From assembly GCF_028453695.1 (NCBI RefSeq), contig NC_135775.1, forward strand, positions 558,001 to 622,000: 64,000 nucleotides of DNA. The letters are read 5' to 3'. Below, one piece after another: positions 27,941 through 39,764 of the stretch. The notes under the pieces are model-generated. The model saw only the letters and a program-made list of their open reading frames with translations, had not been told where the DNA came from and did not search any database. The position numbers were made by a program, and so were the translations under genes. This stretch comes from Augochlora pura (taxonomy: Eukaryota; Arthropoda; Insecta; Hymenoptera; Halictidae). Each line of letters begins with the position of its first letter. Position 1 is the first letter of the stretch.

Positions 27941-27965
27941 GGTGTACGGTGTACGGTGTACGGTG
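27941..27965. repeat. 7-bp repeat GGTGTAC
   Basis: Three copies plus a partial one. Confidence 0.8.
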
Positions 27966-29191
27966 CAGCGGAGAATCACACGTGTACACGCCTCCGGCCA
28001 TTCTCGTCACCCGGCGTACGCCGCCTGTCCCAGTCGGCGCGATATCCAATAAAGAGAACTGCTCCGATACCTCCGGGACCGAATTATCATTGTCTCGTTT
28101 AAATTGCAGAGAATCCGCGTTGCTTGTAGCACACGTATCTCTGTTCTATTCGATGAAACGAGCTGCAAAAGAACGAGTCGATCCCCGATCGGCATCGAAT
28201 AGACCGAGGGCCGTCGCGGAACCGAAAATTTCTAAATCAACATACGAGCGAAGGCAGCTACCTGCCCCATTACTTGAATCGAACACGCGCGAAACCGAAG
28301 CAGAGAACAACAGTTGCGCCAAATAGCCGACGGCGACGGCGAAATCGATACGGTAAAAACGAGAGCTCTCCGGCAGCGCGAAGCTGGATGGAGGCGAGCT
28401 AACAGAGGCGGACGGCGCGGAAACAAAACGTCGAACAGCTGGAAATGACAATAGGAAAAAAAAAAAAAGTTGGTCGCTGGGGAAGCGCCGTCTATTAAAT
28501 CACACCAAAGGCGATTACGTTTGAGTCGGGGAAAGAGACCGAGGACGACGGGCACGGGTCCGGGCTCCGGGCTTCGGGCCCCACCGGCGACGGCCGCGCG
28601 GAGCGGACACAGAGGGATGACAAATTCTCGAAGTCGGAGCGGAAAGAGCAACGCCGGACCAAAGTTGCCGCGGCGCCAAACAAAAGCCAAGTGCCATTTG
28701 AAAAGTTCCGAGCCGGTCTCCGATAGCCGCGGAGTAGTCGGCTAACTTTCTCGACTTTCCGTAAATCTGAAAGTTGTTCGCGCCGCTCGCAATTTATGTC
28801 GCGAGCCAAACAGTTCTTCCGGCCCCGAACTACGATTGTTTCTTGTCGCGATGGCCGAGGAGTGCCGAGGGCCGATGCACCGCCCTCTTCGCACACGCGC
28901 CGTCGTTTTCTCCGCGAAAGCGAACAACTCGCGACTCGACTCGATTACAAGCAGGCGATTAACAAGATCGCGGCGCGAATTTATCAAGGACCGTCGTCGC
29001 GCCGTACAGGCCAGTTCCGCGTTCAACCTGGATTTTCGGTCGGGCAAGGCGGGGCCGGTAATATGCGCGCCGACCAAGAGCACGCTGATAATTTATTACT
29101 CGCGCCTAGCGCGCGGCATTGTGCTCCCGAACAATGCGAGCCTTCGTGGCCCGCCACGGGCCCGGCATTGGCCCGGATCCGAGATTCGGGA

Positions 29192-29271
29192 GCCGCTCGC
29201 CGCTCGCCGCTCGCCGCTCGCCGCTCGCCGCGACGGCCGGTCCAATATCGGCCGGTCCAATATCGGCCGGC
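29192..29271. repeat. GCCGCTC array and 15-bp duplication
   Basis: Five copies of GCCGCTC (29192-29231), then a 15-bp unit GGCCGGTCCAATATC twice (29235-29271). Confidence 0.85.
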
Positions 29272-30341
29272 CAAGAATGCGGCCGTCACCATCGCGGGCG
29301 ACAACCGCGCTGCGCCCCATAGAAGAAGTTATCCGACCCGATGCACCCCCGTCGCGCGCTCCGCGATCAATTTTCTTCCGAGCAACTATGCGAACGGTCG
29401 CGAACTTTCGACCGTGCCCAGTCAAAGCCTCTATTCAGATCCCCCCCTGGGACGCCAATAAAGGCGGATGCCGGGAAATTACCCGGTTTTAGGGTCCAAG
29501 TTTTATTAACTCTCCGGCTAACCGACGAAAGCCCCGTTTTTCGACCAGGTTAGTCGGAGGCGCCGCTTCATTTGGCTCTCTCCGCTCGCCGATCTCGTCG
29601 AGATACACCGCGCGCGCCGCACGGAATTAACGGACGCTGGGCTGTCGCTGCTCCAACCCCTGAAACTTTCCTCAGAGAATTCTCAGTTGTTCGCAGGCGG
29701 AGAAGTCCCCGCATTAAACGCTTCGAGTCGAATAAAACGCGAGGCAACGTTCAACGCGAAACTTAACCCTGGAACAAGGGTCCCGGCGAGCTTTCCAGCG
29801 ATAATTTCCAACCCGCAACATTTTTATAATCGTCCGCGAACGCGTAAACGAATACTGAAGCATTCTTTTCCGCAAAGTTGAACCGATCCTCGGTCGAGAT
29901 ACTCTCGGGAGTATCTTGGCGGAAGTTCCCCTGGATTTCTGGAAAAGTCGACCCGTCGGAATTCGAATAGCCCCTAATTCGGCCATTATTCCCAGCCACC
30001 CCCCAGTTTCCCGAGAATCCCTGCGCGCTTCGGTAATTGAAGCATAAAGAGCGCCGAGAATTTTCGACGAGCCCGTTCCCGCGACGCTTTTACAGCCGCG
30101 ACGATACTAAAAACTGTCGAGGACTTTTGCCGGCGCTCCCCGAAACCAGACGAGAGGAGAGAGGAGAGGAGAGGAGCGAGCCCGGGCGAAAGGTCACGTT
30201 TTCGCGGGGGGGGGTAGAAAATTCCGTGAAAGTATCGAGGGTCGCGTCGTAAACGGTCTCTCGAGAGAGGATGCGGCATCGCTGGCGGCGCGACGCCGCA
30301 CCGAAATCCGCCGCGAAAATAAATAACGCCACGGATCCGTG

Positions 30342-30366
30342 CCCCCCCCCCCCCCCCCCCCCCCCC
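30342..30366. repeat. Poly-C run of 25
   Basis: Uninterrupted C homopolymer. Its true length is uncertain because such runs are often mis-sized in assemblies. Confidence 0.9.
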
Positions 30367-30514
30367 GAGGATCTTTTATTGGCCGAAGTTGTCGCGGAGT
30401 TTACTGCCGTAATTTTGGGAGCTTCCGTTTACAGCCGGTCTCCGACGAAAGTAACGTAATTAACCGCGGCTGATTTACGCCGGCGATAAGGCGTATCGCG
30501 AGCCCGTTCCCGGC

Positions 30515-30541
30515 GACGAGGACGAGGACGAGGACGAGGAC
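30515..30541. repeat. GACGAG hexamer repeat
   Basis: About four and a half copies. Confidence 0.85.
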
Positions 30542-31817
30542 GCCCCGCGTCTTCGAGAATCGCGGATGCTGCGCGATAGCGACCTCGTTCGTCCCCAACT
30601 TCGAAACTTACAAACTTGCTGGCGTAATATGAAATTCCACGCCCGGCCTCACCTTCCCGACTCTAATAAAAAGCTGATCGACCGAATCGAACGAGAGCTT
30701 CGCGAGTTACAAATGGGACCCGCTTTGGTCGAAAATTTAAAGCAACATCGTAAATTATGCGATCGGAGATGACGATTGTTTCTACAGAGCCGACCGTATT
30801 TCTCGAGAATGGTCGCGGAAGAGCCGCAGAAGCTTGCGGAGGGGCTGCGACGGACGAAGTTGGGGAAAACGGGGGAGAAAGAAGCGGAAAGAGATTTCAG
30901 CGGCCGTTTAATTCGGTTTTCCGGTTCATTTGATCCGAAACGATCCGACTATCTCGCTGGTTTCCGGCGCAATCGCGCTGCGAGGCGAGGCGAGGCGAGG
31001 CGAGGCGCCGCGTCCGATAACGGTTATTAAAAGCCGTCGGCGAAATAATATCGACGCCCCGTGGCCGTCGGCTCGTTTCGACGACTTTTATCCGTCGCGG
31101 CGCGCTGCGGCGTTCCGAATTTATAGACGTCCTTGCTCGGGGACACCATTAACCGAAACGGATCGGGCGGGAGTCGAGCCGCGAGTTGCGGCGCAACCTC
31201 CGAAACCGGGTTATCCAATTTGATGCGGCTCCGATCCGGGGACGGGACGCCTAATCGTTCGCCAGGTTCGATCAATCGCGGTCGCTCCCGGCTACGGCCG
31301 CGCGACACCGCCATCCTCTTTTTACGCCGAGCCGAGAGAACGAGCCGTACAAGACTTTCGCATTTCCATCGAGAGTCCAGCCGAGCCTGGATTCCGACAT
31401 CTTTCCAACTTATTCGCCAGTCTTTTGCTCGTCGCGATCTCGAGCTCGGCACTACGCTCGCGATCACCATAGCGTTTCGATCGATGCTAAGTGAATCGAC
31501 AAAGGTGATGGCTTGATTCTCTCCAAGAGACAGGAGCACTCTCTGTCGGTATTAATCTCGAAGTCTTTCTCACCGACGCGGTCGAATTAACGTTTGAAAT
31601 ATCGTATATATCAAGATATATATTGAGATATCGTATATCGAGTTCGAGTGCAAAGAATTGAGGCAATCCTTGCAAGCTTTTATTTCAGAGTCGACGTATG
31701 ATTCGATATATTATTAAAAACAGTCTCGCATTTGGGATTCGAGAGGCATCGATGGGAAGGGGCATGATAGGCAGCGACAGGAATCGATATTATTGTAGAA
31801 AGAGGCAGGGCACCGCG

Positions 31818-31868
31818 GCGTCTCGCGTCTCGCGTCGGGCGTCGGGCGTCGGGCGTCGGTAGTCGGGC
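31818..31868. repeat. GCGTCTC / GCGTCGG repeat
   Basis: Seven-base units that switch variant midway. It lies 75 bp upstream of the exchanger exon at 31944, just before its polypyrimidine region. Confidence 0.8.
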
Positions 31869-31943
31869 ATCGAGCGACAAAACGAAAGCAAACACTCTGG
31901 AAAGGGTAGGCAAAGAAAATCTGAGCATGTGATTTTATTGCAG

Positions 31944-32115
31944 ACACGTTCGCGAGCAAGGTGGCCGCCTGCCAGGACAAGTACGCCGACGCGAGCGTTG
32001 GAAACGTGACCGGAAGTAACGCGGTGAACGTCTTCCTGGGGATCGGCATCGCGTGGAGCATCGCAGCCATTTACCATGCCTGCCACGGCGAGCAGTTCGA
32101 AGTGGAACCCGGCAA
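31944..32115 (+). CDS. Calx: Na+/Ca2+ exchanger, alpha-2 repeat exon (second half)
   Basis: This exon of 172 bases follows acceptor TTGCAG at 31938-31943. It encodes DTFASKVAACQDKYADAS, then GNVTGSNAVNVFLGIGIAWS, then a short extracellular or re-entrant stretch ending FEVEPG. These are the hallmark ion-pathway motifs of SLC8 alpha-2. The Asp of the split codon and the Ser of TFAS match residues known from NCX1 mutagenesis (D814 and S818) to be needed for transport. The exon ends at 32115 with two bases (AA) before donor GTCAGT. Joined to C of the next exon they give Asn, producing the family-typical EPGNLAFSVTLF. Reading through the donor would add about 40 unrelated residues before a stop at 32231-32233, which argues against a terminal exon here. 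Confidence 0.95.
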
Positions 32116-35100
32116 GTCAGTACCAATTCACCTCGGATCCCAAACATCGATCCTCTTTATTCGATATTTCTCGGTCTCGACTCCCTTTTCTCTTAACAAC
32201 TTACCCCGCCCTTTCCAAGAACGCGGCTCTTAAAACGCCCTGTATCTACGAAATCGCTGCGACAATGTCTTTACGTATACGGAAATTAATATTAAAATAC
32301 TGTAATCACATATCATTGCTACAATTATTGATTATTTTATCGGGAATTTATCGAACGTTGCAGCGATCGTGCGAAATATCATTGGCTCCCTTCGAACCCT
32401 TTCTTCAATCATTATCCATCGCCTATACGACCGCGTGACGCGCTGTCGAGGCCCGAACCCTTCACGGAGGAATCTTAATTACTCCGCGACCGCTTTCGAT
32501 ACTAATTAAGCGAAAGTTTCCGGCGGTTTTTCGCTCCACGCGGAGTTCTTCGCAAGAGAGAATTAATCGGAGCCCGAGGTTTCGGTGGCCGCGCCCTTTT
32601 CGAACGACCCGCGTCTCCGGAACTTAATCTAAACTTTCAGGGACGCTTTCTTTTATTCGAACCAAAGGAGATAGAGTTGCCGGCCCACGTAGGCTCGAGC
32701 CTCGAGCCCTCGCGACCCTCGATCCTCGAAAGTCGATTCTCGCGGGGAAAGTCCGACGCGAAAACGAGAAAACTTGCTCCGGGGGAGCATCTCCTCCGAA
32801 AGTTCGGACGCGACGGGGAAATCGACGCCCTCCCCTCCCCTCCCCTCCCCGTTAACTCTTTTCGTGGCTCGCAGATTTTCCGGCCAAGGAGGGCGGAGTT
32901 CTCGGAGACGTGTTCAACAGAATCCACCGTGTATGCTAACGATATTGCGCGGTCCGGAAGACTGCTGGCTCTCTCTCCCTCTCTCCCTCTCTCTCTCTTG
33001 ACTCGCACTCACAGTTTCTCGCTCTCGCGATCGATAAGGGATTCAAAGGGCACCGGGCTCGCCCGCGAGACCCTACATACCGGTTAAAATTAAAATTCCG
33101 CGTGGAAAGCACATAATACGTCGTTCATTTTATCCTCGGATTCCTCGGGGGAGCCATTCATCGGCTCTGCAAATGAGAAAATTGCAAGCGACCGCTATCA
33201 TCCGAGCATTAGAAATTCCCTGCGAATTGTTTACCGCTACAAGAATCGTCTCGGTTCCTACCACCTTTGAGTTTTAGTACCCCATATATAATTCCTGATA
33301 TTCGATGGATTCCCACTTTTCCATATAAGTTGGGGAATGTTTTCCCAAGGCGGCGAGGAATTTGGTATAACGGAACAGCTCCTCCAGAATAAATTAACCG
33401 CAATTTGCAGAACGGCTCACATAAATTATGTTGCGCGTTGGTTGACTTGAATTCACCTGGTCAAATACGAGACATATACGCCCAACGAATAATTCAAGCT
33501 ATTGTAAACCGTTGTATTGTGAAGCGTACAATTCGCGCACTGCCACCGTGTCGCCTATAACCGTGAATCACGTGTCCTGCGTATATACTGCCTGCGAAGG
33601 GAGAAGGCAACCCGTCAACCAACGAGCAACAAATTCTCTGGCTTCGACGACCGAGTCGCTAAAAGGAAAAAGGCATTCGCGGCAGGGCCGTAGGAAGCTG
33701 CGACGCGCGGAGACAAATCTCGGTTTCCCGATCCGTCGCGAGGCCTTCCGGAGGGATATCGAGGTAACCCTGGAAAGCGGATTCAGGGGCTAAGGTGCTT
33801 ACCCGCGACGCGTCGAGGCGAGACGTCGCGACGGAATCGGACGCGGGGCGTCCCGAGGCGAAACAATATCGGGTGGATCGGGAAAAGGCTAGCATCGACC
33901 CCGATAACCGGCCGTCCTGTCTCGTCGATGCTGTCTTCACGGTCCAACTGACTCTCCGAAGAAATTTGGTCCCTGCTCGCGCCGCGACGCGACGCGACGC
34001 GACGCGATGAAACGTTGCGAGGAGATGACAGTCGACCGGTCTCTCGAAAGCCGTTGGCCCGACGCGACGCGACGTATTGGCAGGATACTTTGCAGGGCCT
34101 GCTGGCGTATCGATGGCTCGTCGATATCGCCGTCGACCTTTGCGCTCCCTTAACGACTCGAGCGCGACGCTTTCAACCCTGTCGAACACGTCCACTGAAA
34201 ATATTAAGCTGTCTCGAGAATTCGCTTTCGACAACGCCACCTCCAAAGGGAGTCATCTTTTACAAGGATACGAATACGAAGAAAATAAAAAAGATTAGAA
34301 TTTTTAACAACTCTGATCGAGAGATCGCAGTCACGGAAATAGGAGGATTTCGATGAAATCGCAAAGGGTGCTGGGCTAGGAAAAGAATGAGATCGACGCG
34401 TGCCAGAATAGAATCGGGAGATCGAGGTAATTCGGTTTCGATCGCAAAGGAGGCCATTGATATCGACGACGCAGCGCATCAAACGCGGCCGAACGTTCCC
34501 GGCGAAAACTGGAGGGAGCTCTGCAATTCCGTAATGAATATTTAGGCGATTCGGCGCGGTTCGAAGCGGTTCAAAGCGTAGGGAATGGAGGCGTAGGAAG
34601 CGGAAGCGTGTACGTTCGCAGCTCCGCCCGGTAATCAGGCATTTCCTATGCGAGAGAGAACGCGGACGAGCCGAGTCGCGCCATTTCCACGACTCGCTCA
34701 ATTTTATCCGGTACCTGGATCCTGCATCCTGGATCCCGGATCCCGGATCCTGGTTCCGGATTCGGGAGAGGTTCGCCGAGGGAACCGTATCTCCGACGCC
34801 TTACTGCCGACGCATCCCTCGAATAAATAGTATTTTTCAGCCGCGTCGACTTTGAGCGACGGGTCGACAGGAGCTCGCGTTCTGATTCATTGTCTCGCTG
34901 TCCTGTAGCCGTCGACGCCTTTTCACGCGAACGCTACCGAACTCTGCACATTTTTTTATAATTTATTAAAGCCTTGTACACAACGTCTGTTGTAATACGC
35001 AGTCTTTTAAATAACCCCAGCTTCGTTTATTTTAGGAGCTCGCATGTAAGCAGAGACGTATTTTTTATATCCTCCGAGACTAAAATACTTAAAATACAGT

Positions 35101-35966
35101 GTTGCCGCTGTTCTGTACCAATCTCGGCGAAGGAATCTCATTAACGCTGCGTTTTATGGAGAATTAATTCATGAGACTCGTTTCTGTGAGCATATATTAT
35201 ATTAACTAGACTACGGGTTTTATGTATTTATGGAAAAATGTACAGGAAAGATGTAAAAAAAAAGGGCAGAATGGTAAAGCTACCACTTGGAGATTAGCAG
35301 GCTGACCAAGTATTACAGAGTTCTCTATGCGGAGCAGGGAGTCGACGAAGGCAGGGTTGCGAGACAATTTGGGGGTAGTTTTCGACGATGAAATAGATTG
35401 CCGATAAAATCGAAGCAATGGGAGGGCCGTTCATTTGTAAAAACGTTGCATACCATCGAAATCATCGAGCGTTCGGCGTGATTGATCCCCGACGCGATGT
35501 CGTCCGATCTCTCGGGGAGCCCATACGTCGTTAGAGCTGCAACAGATGTGGACAAGTGATTCTAGTTGAGCGATCAAGGCGCAGATGGCGCGGCCGTGTC
35601 CTCGATCGCCCGCGCCGGACGCGTATCGATCGAACCGACCCATGGATCGTCCTCCATCGTCCTCCATTTTTCGGGCACCGTTCCAACCGAAATTCTTGGC
35701 AAGACTTTCAAAATTCTGCCACTAAAAAGTCTTTTAGCTGTCATTTTAGCATTTTGCTCGTCGATCATCGATCCCTCGTTACTTTTCGCGATCATTTACG
35801 AGAACCCATTGCCACTGACTTCTTTTAAATTAATTAAAACATCAAGTATATTGTATTCACTTTTAGTATCATTTTATTATCATCGATATCCCTATTTTAT
35901 TCTGTTGAATTTGTGTAGAGAAAGGAGGAGCGAAGAAAAACCGTGAATAATGATCTGTTGCTCTAG
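32116..35966 (+). other. Calx: 3.9 kb exchanger intron (phase 2)
   Basis: Donor GTCAGT is at 32116 and acceptor GCTCTAG ends at 35966. The intron contains CT and CTCCC repeats (32829-33000), a GCGAC repeat (33983-34017) and GGATCC-type repeats (34715-34751). The 3' third (about 34930-35950) is distinctly more AT-rich than the rest. No coding exon was recognised. The open frame at 35566-35946 (126 codons) is hydrophobic but matches nothing known and starts at a non-ATG codon or chance ATG, so it was not called. Confidence 0.85.
33983..34017. repeat. GCGAC pentamer repeat
   Basis: Six copies. A smaller array of the same unit lies at 34060-34073. Confidence 0.85.
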
Positions 35967-36171
35967 CCTGGCGTTCTCGGTGACGCTGTTCTGCACGGAA
36001 GCCTGTCTGGTGATCCTGGTTCTGCTGCTCAGGCGGACGAAGAGCATCGGCGGCGAGCTCGGCGGTCCTTTTGTACCGAAAGTGGTCACATCCGTGATTC
36101 TGTTTTGCCTGTGGGTGTTCTACCTCGTGATGTCGACCCTGGAGGCCTACGGCGTGATCGAGGGCTTCTAA
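35967..36171 (+). CDS. Calx: Na+/Ca2+ exchanger, last coding exon and stop
   Basis: This terminal coding exon of 205 bases encodes the final 67 residues and the TAA stop at 36169-36171. It starts with LAFSVTLF, then a hydrophobic helix (ACLVILVLLL), the short loop RRTKSIGGELGGP typical of SLC8 proteins, a last helix (TSVILFCLWVFYLVM), and the terminal LEAYGVIEGF. SLC8 proteins characteristically end in a Leu-Glu-Ala-Tyr...Gly-Phe motif, so the protein is complete at its C-terminus. The acceptor is CTCTAG at 35961-35966. The single leading C completes an Asn codon with AA of the previous exon. The spliced C-terminal fragment visible in this window is 178 residues. Confidence 0.95.
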
Positions 36172-38360
36172 GGAGCCCGAGAGAACCGCGAAAACGTCGG
36201 CCTACCCGCTGCTGCGCGTATTTTAAACTCTTGCGTCCGCCAAGGCGTGTGCTCAACGAAACGTTCTCTCGGCAAGTATACCGGCACCCTCTATCGCAGC
36301 TGCGATCATCCTCGCGATCCCGCGACCCCGCGACGGTGCCCTTTACCCGGTCCACGCGAATCAATTGCTTAAAGGATCGCGAAATGAAACTACCGCCGTT
36401 TCTTCGCGCCGATCTTAAACTCGACCACCACCCGATGCATAAACTAAGGGAGTAGGAGGCGAGTAAAACGAAGTTACGGGGTTCTCCTGCAGGGGCTTTC
36501 TCGAGTTACTTAACAAATTGCGGACTCTCGTGGACTCTCGCCGCCCCGCGAGCCAGAGAACCGCGACTGTCACCTAGCGAAAAATGTAGGAAGAAAAACG
36601 CTCCACCTTCCCGCCGAGCGTCGAAACAATGAGCGATCCCTTCGGAATCTTCCGCGCGGCGTTATTTCGAAGCGTCTGCTTTTCCGTTGAAAGGTTTCCG
36701 GTCCGCGGGTTCGGGTAATAGGTTCTTCCCGGGTAGTTCGGAAACGAGTAGCCCCCGCGGACGGCGATCAAAAAGAACGTCCTACATGTATTCTATTTTC
36801 GCGGTGCCGGGTCCACGAATTTACGCGGGGAGATCCGTCGTTAACGAGCTCGGGAAATTCAGTCGGCTATTCGCGTCTCTGTTGTCTCCTGCCGCGAGCC
36901 TAATTATAGCTTCGTCGCCGCCCCGTGCGGCGGATATACCTCCCGAGAAGCTCCTTTCTCGAAACTCGAGAAACACGCCTTCGTAACTTCGTTCTTCGCA
37001 GCTTGTTCTTTCAGCGGATAATTAATTTCGTAACCAAAAAGTTTGTTATTTACAGCGGCCGGTAGCTTAAACTTAACCACTCCTCCTTAATTCCGAATAT
37101 TTTGGATCGCTTCCTCCAGCCTCCGAGCAGCTTCCATGCCGATCTTTCCCTTTGTCATCGAGAATCCTTGCGCGAATCTTTTCCAGCGGCCGCGGAAGTG
37201 TTTTCGATTTTTCTCCGACTTTGCGAAATAACGAACGACACGATACAGCGAAACGCGTTATCCGTCCTCGCTAGAACAATCCTAACAAATTCACGATTAT
37301 TACGACAGGTTCGGAGACCAGAAATTCCGAGCACGCCGCAACAGAAAAAAACACTGATAAAATAGCGGAACATTTGAAACAGACGCGCGAGAACTTTTTA
37401 GCACGCGTTTTAACCGGCAAACAAAAGTAACGGCTCGGCGGGCGGTTTAATCGGTGAGAAATACTTTTGCCACGCGCGCGCGCGCAATTTCGCATTCCTT
37501 CGACCCCGGAACGGCCCGCGCGAATTTCTCTCTCGCCGTGAGAAAGGGAAAGAGCGGAAATAAAAAGTGAACGGCGAAGGAGGATGAAAAAAGAAAAACG
37601 TGTCCTGATCGATTTATCGTTCTGGTTTCAGGACGGAAGGGAAGTGGAATCGAAAGGGGTGCAATTTCGCTGGGCGAACGAACTCTCTCCTTGCCGGGGA
37701 ACGGCCCCGGTCCACCTGGTCGAACTTCCACCTTGTCCCCCGGTCCGGGACAATTCTAACAACGAACGAAACCGCGTGACGTCGGTGCGTGTGCGAGTGC
37801 GACTGCGACTGCGACTGCGACTGCGATTACGAGTGCGAGTGCGAGCGCGAGCGCGAGTGCGTGGGACAGAGAAAAATAGTATAAACGAGAAACACTTTCG
37901 GAATGCGTCGGCGAACGAATGGATATACTATAGTAGTAGAACACGGTGAACGCGCGTGAACAAACACGAGAGGAGATAAACTAGTTTGAGGAGACAAAGA
38001 AAGGAAACTGCGAGGGACGACGGATGCGAGAGAGAGAGAGGGAGGGAGAGAGGAGACGAAGACGGGAGGCAAGAAACGAGGAAAGAAGAAAAGAGAAAAG
38101 AGAAGAGGAAAGATGAGAGAAGTGGAAAGGAGGGTGCGGAAAAAACGGAAGCGAGTTTGCCTTAACGTAATTTAACGGATACCAGTTACCAAAGGATTAC
38201 AATAGGTAAGAGATTAAGAAAACGCGATCTAGTCTGGACGCCGTGCCTCGTACGTTCACGGCCATTGTCGAATTAAAAAGAATATATTATATATACACAA
38301 GTACACATAGTTAGTCAGACACGCGCGCGTACATATAGATAATATATATATATTATATAT
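36172..38360 (+). other. Calx: Probable 3' UTR of the exchanger (end not determined)
   Basis: The sequence after the stop has no recognised coding exon. The first clear AATAAA is at 37559-37564, but it lacks an obvious GT-rich tract downstream. A TGCGAN hexamer array (37785-37862), a GA-rich tract (38028-38056) and an AT-rich tract (38280-38360) follow, a texture common in long neuronal 3' UTRs of insects. Where the transcript ends cannot be decided from sequence alone. Confidence 0.4.
37785..37862. repeat. Hexamer array TGCGAN
   Basis: Thirteen units of TGCGAC/TGCGAG with a variant in the middle, within the presumed exchanger 3' UTR. Confidence 0.85.
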
Positions 38361-38580
38361 ATGCAGGATGTCCCAAAAGCGACTCGCAATCGGCAAACGA
38401 GGGGTTTCTAAAGTTATCTTAAGCAACTTTCCCGTTTACAAAAATTTCCTCAACGTTTTTCGTTAATAGCTCCGTCGATGAAGCCGCGAAGACAATTTTT
38501 CTAAAGGAGAAAGTTACTCGAAATCGCCCCAGGAACTCCTCGTTTCCCGATTTCTTGCGACTTTTGGGACACCCTGTATA
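38361..38580. mobile_element. MITE copy 1, TIR with GGTGTCCCAAAA motif
   Basis: This 220-bp element has terminal inverted repeats of roughly 40 bp. The left end reads GCAGGATGTCCCAAAAGC. The right end, reverse-complemented, reads ATACAGGGTGTCCCAAAAGT, and both continue into ATCGG-AAACGAGG. It has no coding capacity. TA flanks and the CAGGGTGTCCC start resemble mariner/Tc1-derived MITEs of insects; the superfamily is an inference. The internal block ATTTTTCTAAAGGAGAAAGT is shared with the copies at 42052 and 45215. Confidence 0.75.
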
Positions 38581-39091
38581 CGGAGAGGAGACACGTACAT
38601 GAGTACAGCCACATGCAGCCAGACACGTTACACAAGGTATATGTCCGACACCGATAATGAGAAACGCGTCACACAGAGGCAGAGGCAGAGGCAGACACAA
38701 TCCAGTAAATAACGTATTTATTTAATCCTCAGAGGAACACAGGTTTCTATGGTATTTTAGTAGCGGAACTTGCGACACCCCTTTCCGGGGAAACCGGTGT
38801 CGCTAATTTTCTATTAACGTCTACTATTAAACGGTAGCGGATGCTCCCGGCTGTCGAGCCCCTTTCCAGCGAACTTCGGATCGAGGATCGCTTGCCTGGA
38901 TCCCGTGGACCAACGGCATTTCGCATTTACTCAACGATAGAACCATTCCTCCGAAATTACTTTGCTTAAACAATGCTTTCAAGGAGAAACTCTCACCCGA
39001 TAAATATTCTTTCTTTGGATTCGGATCTCAACGCGTTCTTCTCGATACTTTGACGAAAAAAATGTGACGGTTCAGTGCCCCGTCGAAGGCT

Positions 39092-39176
39092 TAATTTAAT
39101 AATAATTCATTTACTATTTAATTTAATTTAATATTTATTTAATTTATTAATAATAATTTAATTAAATGATTTCTAG
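39092..39176. repeat. AT-rich TTTAATTTAAT tract
   Basis: Almost pure A/T sequence with TTTAA and AATAAT units. Confidence 0.7.
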
Positions 39177-39329
39177 TGCGTTGAACTTTCTGGTCCACTT
39201 TTGCTCGTTAAGAACTTGATTTTCTCATCGTTGCATTTAATCGATTCACAGTTTTTGAAAATTGATACTATAAAATTGAAAAGTCTGTTTGTCGATCATC
39301 CTCTGTTTCCCTTTATATGGTAAACGTAT

Positions 39330-39335
39330 AATAAA
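39330..39335 (+). terminator. Candidate polyadenylation signal AATAAA
   Basis: An exact AATAAA is followed at once by TTGTGTTC and then a T/C-rich tract, a better downstream context than the earlier AATAAA at 37559-37564. It could end a roughly 3.2 kb exchanger 3' UTR. It could also be chance in an AT-rich area. Confidence 0.25.
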
Positions 39336-39726
39336 TTGTGTTCAGCTTCCCCTTTTCTCTACTTCGCTGTTGCTCTGATCGTAGAGACGCGTCAGTGAAC
39401 GATCGCTGGACGCGTGCAAATTAGCCTGTACTCGGATTCTAGCGTTAATTTACGGGAATATTGGCCGTAAAGTAGATTTAGGAAGCTTCGACTAAATAAA
39501 AGTACAAAAATGATTTATCAAAGCGCCTGGATCGCGGAGACGCGTAAGGCGAATCTACCGCATGAATCCCCGCGAAGACGGTTATCTCTGTTTTTCCAGT
39601 GCGAATGGGGAGGGGGGGTGCAGCGGTCAGAGATCGAAGAAATTTGAATGCATCCGTCGTTGAATTCGCGGCGGTCCGTGTCTATGGAATTGTCTCAGGC
39701 CCACGGGAGATCGGCAAAGAAGCCGG

Positions 39727-39764
39727 CGGATCGAATCGGATCGAATCGGATCGGATCGGATCGA
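39727..39764. repeat. GGATCGAATC repeat
   Basis: Two 10-bp units followed by GGATC pentamers. Confidence 0.75.

Larger units (their letters stand above)
18689..31943 (+). other. Calx: 13.3 kb exchanger intron splitting the alpha-2 repeat
   Basis: This is a phase-1 intron between two exons that join exactly in frame, with donor GTAAGT and acceptor TTATTGCAG. No coding exon was recognised inside on either strand. Its contents are simple repeats (listed separately), a poly-C run at 30342-30366, a fold-back at 23472-23737, and a more AT-rich segment near 26880-27420 without a clear feature. Nested genes are common in large insect introns, but none of the frames here matches a family I recognise. 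Confidence 0.9.

Noticed and set aside
35566..35946. 126-codon hydrophobic + frame just before the last exchanger exon
   Set aside because: Its AT-rich intron sequence does not match exchanger helices, and the true exon starts at 35967 in a different frame context.
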